A stretch of 17,940 nt of DNA from Candidatus Sumerlaeota bacterium (lineage in GTDB: Bacteria > CG03 > SLGR01), in contig SLGR01000244.1 of NCBI GenBank assembly GCA_007136585.1, positions 1 through 17,940 of the forward strand, read 5' to 3'. Numbering within the stretch: the first letter of the stretch is position 1; each line of letters opens with the position of its first letter. Below, one piece after another: positions 15,376-17,940 of this stretch. A program made the translations under genes and the position numbers. The notes below the pieces were generated by a model. The model was not told where the DNA came from. It did not search any database and was given only the letters and a program-made list of their open reading frames with translations.

Positions 15376-15792
15376 ATGATGAGAAAAAAATCAAAGAAGG
15401 GGTTTACGCTGGTTGAACTGGTTGTAACGATGGTTATACTCGGTATACTGGCGGGGATCACGGTTCCTCTGTACAGAAACTATATCCGGAGGGGTCGGGC
15501 CCAGGAAGGGTTTATGCTCCTTGGCTCTGTCAGTTCGGCTCTGGACGCCTACTGGACCGAACACGGCACTTTCACCGGGGCCTCCGGAAACGGAAATACA
15601 GATCTGGGAAACCTAAATATTGATGCCAGGGGAAATACTTACTTTACAAGCTATACCCTGGAAACGCTCACCGAGACCCGTTACACCGTAAGTACCGAAG
15701 CCGAACCCGGAACCGACGCTGAAGGGATCTCACTTACTATGACCGGGGGAACCGACACCCGCGCTGAAATCAGCGTGGATTTTGATGATTAG
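15376..15792 (+). CDS. Type IV pilin-like protein (prepilin)
   Basis: A prepilin of 138 residues. The short basic leader MMRKKSKKG is cut by prepilin peptidase after Gly9. Phe10 would be the N-methylated first residue and Glu14 the conserved Glu5. The hydrophobic alpha-1 helix TLVELVVTMVILGILAGITV follows. The globular part is small, rich in Thr and Gly, and has no cysteine pair. It could be a major pilin or a type II secretion pseudopilin; no pil or gsp gene is in the window to decide. It has an AAAGGAAA ribosome binding site and follows the lipoprotein gene by 25 bases, probably in the same transcript. It converges on the helicase gene 17 bases away. Confidence 0.9.
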   Translation: MMRKKSKKGFTLVELVVTMVILGILAGITVPLYRNYIRRGRAQEGFMLLGSVSSALDAYWTEHGTFTGASGNGNTDLGNLNIDARGNTYFTSYTLETLTETRYTVSTEAEPGTDAEGISLTMTGGTDTRAEISVDFDD

Positions 15793-15807
15793 GTTATAAT
15801 TTTTCCG

Positions 15808-15839
15808 GTTTAAGATTTCCTGCGGAAACCCCGTTTTTT
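15808..15839 (+). terminator. Possible weak terminator after the pilin gene
   Basis: TTTCC-TGC-GGAAA (15816-15828) forms a short hairpin. GGTTT/AAACC (15808-15812 with 15826-15830) is an alternative pairing. A run of six T follows at 15834-15839. It lies inside the 3' end of the opposing helicase gene, so the match may be chance. Confidence 0.3.
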
Positions 15840-16973
15840 CCCGGGGAAACTCCTCTTTGAGTAACGGGAGTGTTTTTTACGGTCGGGATTTAAGTCCGAT
15901 CTTTTCTTGATCTCCTCATAGTTCTCTTCTTCCCGGGAGGAAACAAAAGAGACAGAAACCCCTTCCCTGCCCATACGGGCTGTACGCCCGCTGCGGTGAA
16001 TATAAATCTCCGGGTTTTTTGTAACATCGTAGTTTATGATATGGCTGACCCCGCTTATATCCATCCCCCTTGCCATAACATCGGTAGTGACCATAAAACG
16101 TATCTTCCTTTTTCTGAACCTTCCCATAAGGCTGGTTCGCTTTCCCTGGGGGAGACCCCCGTGTATGTACTCGGCGTTACTGACACTGCCCTTAATCTTT
16201 TTGTAGAGCTGCTCAACACGCCTGCGGGTATTACAGAATATTATGGCCTGGCTTATCTCCTCTTTTTGAAGGAACTCTTTCAGGGCCTTTTCCTTTCCGC
16301 TCTGGTGCACACGGATGACGCTGTGGGTAAGCTTATCGGGCTGTATCCTTTCCTTATTGAGCCTTATATGGACAGCGTCTTTCATATAATTACCGGCCAG
16401 CTTCTTAATGGGCCCGGGCATGGTGGCCGAGAAAAGAAGCGTCTGGTGCTCCCGCACAACGCATTTCTTGATAAAACTGACGTCCTCTATAAACCCCATT
16501 TTCAGCATCTCGTCGGCCTCGTCTATCACAAAAGTTTTTATATGGCTCAGAGGAAACTGCTGGTTGTAGATTATATCGGCCAGCCGGCCGGGGGTAGCTA
16601 CGATTACGTGCACTCCGTCCTTTAGCTTTGTCATCTGTATATCCATATCAAAACCGCCGTAAATCACAAAAGGCTTGACCCCGTACGGGGTACCTATAGA
16701 GCTGATCTCCTCCAGGTACTGGATAGCCAGTTCCCTGGTGGGAGTAAGCACGATAGCCTGAGGCGCATCCAGGCTCTTATCAATCATCTGCACAATCGGA
16801 ATGCCGCAGGCTGCGGTCTTTCCCGAACCGGTCTCGGCCTGCCCTATTATATCCTTTCCCTCAAGGACAAGCGGAATCGCCTCCTCCTGAATAGGTGTGG
16901 GGTATTTAAATCCTATCCCTTCAAGTATCCGGACAATCTCTTCATTTACTCCTATATCGCTGAACGTTTTCAT
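15810..16973 (-). CDS. DEAD-box ATP-dependent RNA helicase
   Basis: Unwinds RNA duplexes, with roles in ribosome assembly or RNA decay. The open frame begins with TTG at 16994. I prefer the ATG at 16973, which has AAAGGA about nine bases before it, giving 387 residues. Motifs numbered from that ATG are: Q motif PTPIQ (25-29), Walker A AETGSGKT (46-53), PTREL (78-82), TPGR (127-130), DEAD (151-154), SAT (182-184), IIFCNT (244-249), TTDVMARGMD (296-305) and HRSGRTAR (326-333). The tail after about 355 is short and very basic (KKRGFRRK), fit for non-specific RNA binding. There is no DbpA or CsdA-type extra domain. It follows the ZIP gene by about 33 bases on the same strand, so the two are probably co-transcribed. 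Confidence 0.93.
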   Translation of the reverse strand: MKTFSDIGVNEEIVRILEGIGFKYPTPIQEEAIPLVLEGKDIIGQAETGSGKTAACGIPIVQMIDKSLDAPQAIVLTPTRELAIQYLEEISSIGTPYGVKPFVIYGGFDMDIQMTKLKDGVHVIVATPGRLADIIYNQQFPLSHIKTFVIDEADEMLKMGFIEDVSFIKKCVVREHQTLLFSATMPGPIKKLAGNYMKDAVHIRLNKERIQPDKLTHSVIRVHQSGKEKALKEFLQKEEISQAIIFCNTRRRVEQLYKKIKGSVSNAEYIHGGLPQGKRTSLMGRFRKRKIRFMVTTDVMARGMDISGVSHIINYDVTKNPEIYIHRSGRTARMGREGVSVSFVSSREEENYEEIKKRSDLNPDRKKHSRYSKRSFPGKKRGFRRKS

Positions 16974-17006
16974 TTTTTTCTTTCCTTTACTCAACCCGGG
17001 GGGCCC

Positions 17007-17771
17007 CTAATGAGCTCCCATTAACGCGGTGCCGGCCATTCCCAATATAAACCCCAAGACTGCTCCCAGGGCCGGGACCCGGTGTCTTCCCATCTTTGCC
17101 ACGGGAGCTATGTCCTGAAAAACAAGGTAGAGTATCCCGCCGGAGGCAAATGTCGCAATAAAAGCGGTTATACCCGGACTCCCGCTTAAAAAAACTGTTC
17201 CTGCTAAAGCGGCGGCGGGGCCCAGAAACCCTGCCGCAAAAAGCCTTCCGAGAGCCCCGGATGAACGGACCCCTGCGGCGGTCATCTCCCTGTGAGAGTT
17301 AAACCCCTCCGGAAGGTTCTGTATAAATATAAAAACAGAGAGAAATATTCCCAAAACCCGGTCACGGGCGAAAACCGCCCCCAGAGCAAGGGCCTCCGGT
17401 ATAAAATCAAGCAAAAAAGCAAGGAACTCCGCCCTGGATTTCCCTCCCCGGGAAAACGCCGCATCCAGGGCGCAGAAAACCGCGCCCCCTGAAGCAGCCG
17501 CCAGGGTTATATGTAACGGCGGAAGATGTTCTATCCCTTTGGGCGCGAGTGCAAAGGCCACTGCTGCAATAAGCCCTCCTCCTCCTAACGCCGTTATTCC
17601 GTGAAGCGCCTCTTTTTTCAGTTCCGTCCCGGGGAGTTTTTCGGATGCCGAGAGAACCCCTCCTAAAAAGGCCGCAGATCCGGCCGCCCAGGCAAAGAAT
17701 GCCGCCTGTATGATAATCCCCGTTTCCATGACTAATAGGTACAGTATAAACAGGCCAATGTCAAGGTTCAC
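17007..17771 (-). CDS. ZIP-family metal transporter
   Basis: A polytopic membrane protein, probably importing zinc or another divalent metal. About eight hydrophobic segments are visible in 240-254 residues. The two metal-site helices are recognisable: LLDFIPEALALG and IQNLPEGFNS. In the characterised bacterial ZIP from Bordetella the first helix starts with His. Here it is Asp in DFIPEA, while the Gln-Asn-x-Pro-Glu-Gly of the second fits the Gln-Asp-x-Pro-Glu-Gly there. A third-helix acidic residue (YLVFQDIAP) is kept. Two starts are possible: GTG at 17771, and ATG at 17729 starting METGIII. Neither has a ribosome binding site. The ATG lies about where transcription would begin. The metal is unknown. 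Confidence 0.8.
   Translation of the reverse strand: MNLDIGLFILYLLVMETGIIIQAAFFAWAAGSAAFLGGVLSASEKLPGTELKKEALHGITALGGGGLIAAVAFALAPKGIEHLPPLHITLAAASGGAVFCALDAAFSRGGKSRAEFLAFLLDFIPEALALGAVFARDRVLGIFLSVFIFIQNLPEGFNSHREMTAAGVRSSGALGRLFAAGFLGPAAALAGTVFLSGSPGITAFIATFASGGILYLVFQDIAPVAKMGRHRVPALGAVLGFILGMAGTALMGAH
17736..17764 (-). promoter_or_regulatory. Possible promoter of the ZIP gene
   Basis: A perfect -35 TTGACA (17759-17764) is followed after 17 bases by TACCTA (17736-17741), a poor -10. If used, transcription would begin at or next to the ATG at 17729, a leaderless start. It would also exclude the GTG at 17771. The poor -10 keeps confidence low. Confidence 0.35.
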
Positions 17772-17774
17772 CGG

Positions 17775-17788
17775 TGTCTGAACAGACA
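17775..17788. promoter_or_regulatory. Operator-like palindrome between divergent promoters
   Basis: TGTCTG-AA-CAGACA is a perfect inverted repeat with 6-base arms. It lies between the -35 of the ZIP promoter (ends 17764) and the -35 of the plus-strand promoter (begins 17796), a place where one regulator could control both genes. An adjacent 8-base palindrome CACCGGTG occupies 17769-17776. I cannot match either to a known regulator. Confidence 0.35.
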
Positions 17789-17795
17789 GGAGAGG

Positions 17796-17824
17796 TTGTA
17801 TTCCGAGCCCCTCCTTATTAAAAT
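17796..17824 (+). promoter_or_regulatory. Promoter of the gene at 17831, predicted leaderless
   Basis: TTGTAT (17796-17801) and TAAAAT (17819-17824, 5/6) are separated by 17 bases. Six bases lie between the -10 and the ATG, so transcription is expected to start at the start codon itself. No Shine-Dalgarno site is present. Confidence 0.5.
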
Positions 17825-17830
17825 TATTCT

Positions 17831-17940
17831 ATGAAGAGGGAAAATAAAATACGGCTGATGATTTATCCGGTGCTCCTGGCAACCCTTGCAGCGGCAGGAG
17901 CGATTTATCTCAGGCATACCCGGGATACCATACCTACACC
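17831..17940 (+). CDS. N-terminus of an unidentified protein with a membrane or signal segment
   Basis: The frame from the ATG at 17831 stays open for 36 codons plus two bases and leaves the window. The visible part is a basic start (MKRENKIR) followed by a hydrophobic segment of about 17 residues (9-25: LMIYPVLLATLAAAGAI) and then polar sequence (YLRHTRDTIPTP). This is a signal anchor or an uncleaved transmembrane helix typical of an exported protein. The start is supported by an in-frame TAA four codons upstream and by the promoter 6 bases before. The family cannot be recognised from this stub. Confidence 0.6.
   Translation, partial: MKRENKIRLMIYPVLLATLAAAGAIYLRHTRDTIPT

Noticed and set aside
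16974-16994. The TTG start seven codons upstream for the DEAD-box helicase
   Set aside because: The extra codons contain the AAAGGA ribosome binding site of the downstream ATG, so they are most likely untranslated.

Overview
The window comes from a bacterial chromosome with about half G+C by eye. It is densely packed and has almost no non-coding DNA. A lipoprotein, a type IV pilin-like protein and nucleotide-sugar genes suggest an organism with a diderm-type envelope. The tight gene packing, frequent ATA and AGG codons, and a GFTLVE pilin next to a CsgG-like lipoprotein would fit an uncultured phylum such as Omnitrophota or Elusimicrobiota. That placement is a guess and nothing here proves it. 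No transposon, phage, CRISPR array or other clearly transferred element was seen.

Left part, all on the minus strand: a UDP-glucose 6-dehydrogenase gene cut by the window start (1-991). Then comes a 192-base gap holding a complex inverted-repeat structure. Next is a complete four-gene queD-queE-queC-queF operon (3261 down to 1184) that makes the queuosine precursor preQ1 from the GTP-derived pterin intermediate.

Centre, also minus strand: a run of twelve genes from 13947 down to 3316 with gaps of 0-15 bases or short overlaps. In order these are rplM, rpsI, sppA, a Yip1-like membrane protein, argC, argJ, an arginine-phosphatase-like LMW phosphatase, glyA, upp, a WecA/MraY-type glycosyl-phosphate transferase, wecB, and a GAF-GAF-HD-GYP protein. 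It looks like one superoperon joining ribosome synthesis, protein quality control, arginine, one-carbon and pyrimidine metabolism, and start-up of surface polysaccharide synthesis. The last gene carries an HD-GYP domain in which most metal ligands are replaced. A histidine tRNA with its own promoter lies just upstream of rplM.

Right part: a plus-strand group (TPR protein, CsgG-like lipoprotein, type IV pilin-like protein, 14287-15792) converges on a minus-strand pair (ZIP-type metal transporter, then a DEAD-box RNA helicase). Another plus-strand gene starts at 17831 and leaves the window.

The most unusual signal is at the promoters. rplM, queD and the gene at 17831 each lack a Shine-Dalgarno site and have a good -10 box only 6-9 bases before the ATG, so they are predicted to give leaderless mRNAs. 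Other genes in the same window have normal Shine-Dalgarno sites. No completely new multi-gene system could be demonstrated. The best candidates for novelty are the degenerate HD-GYP protein, the structured element before ugd, and the TPR/CsgG-like/pilin group.
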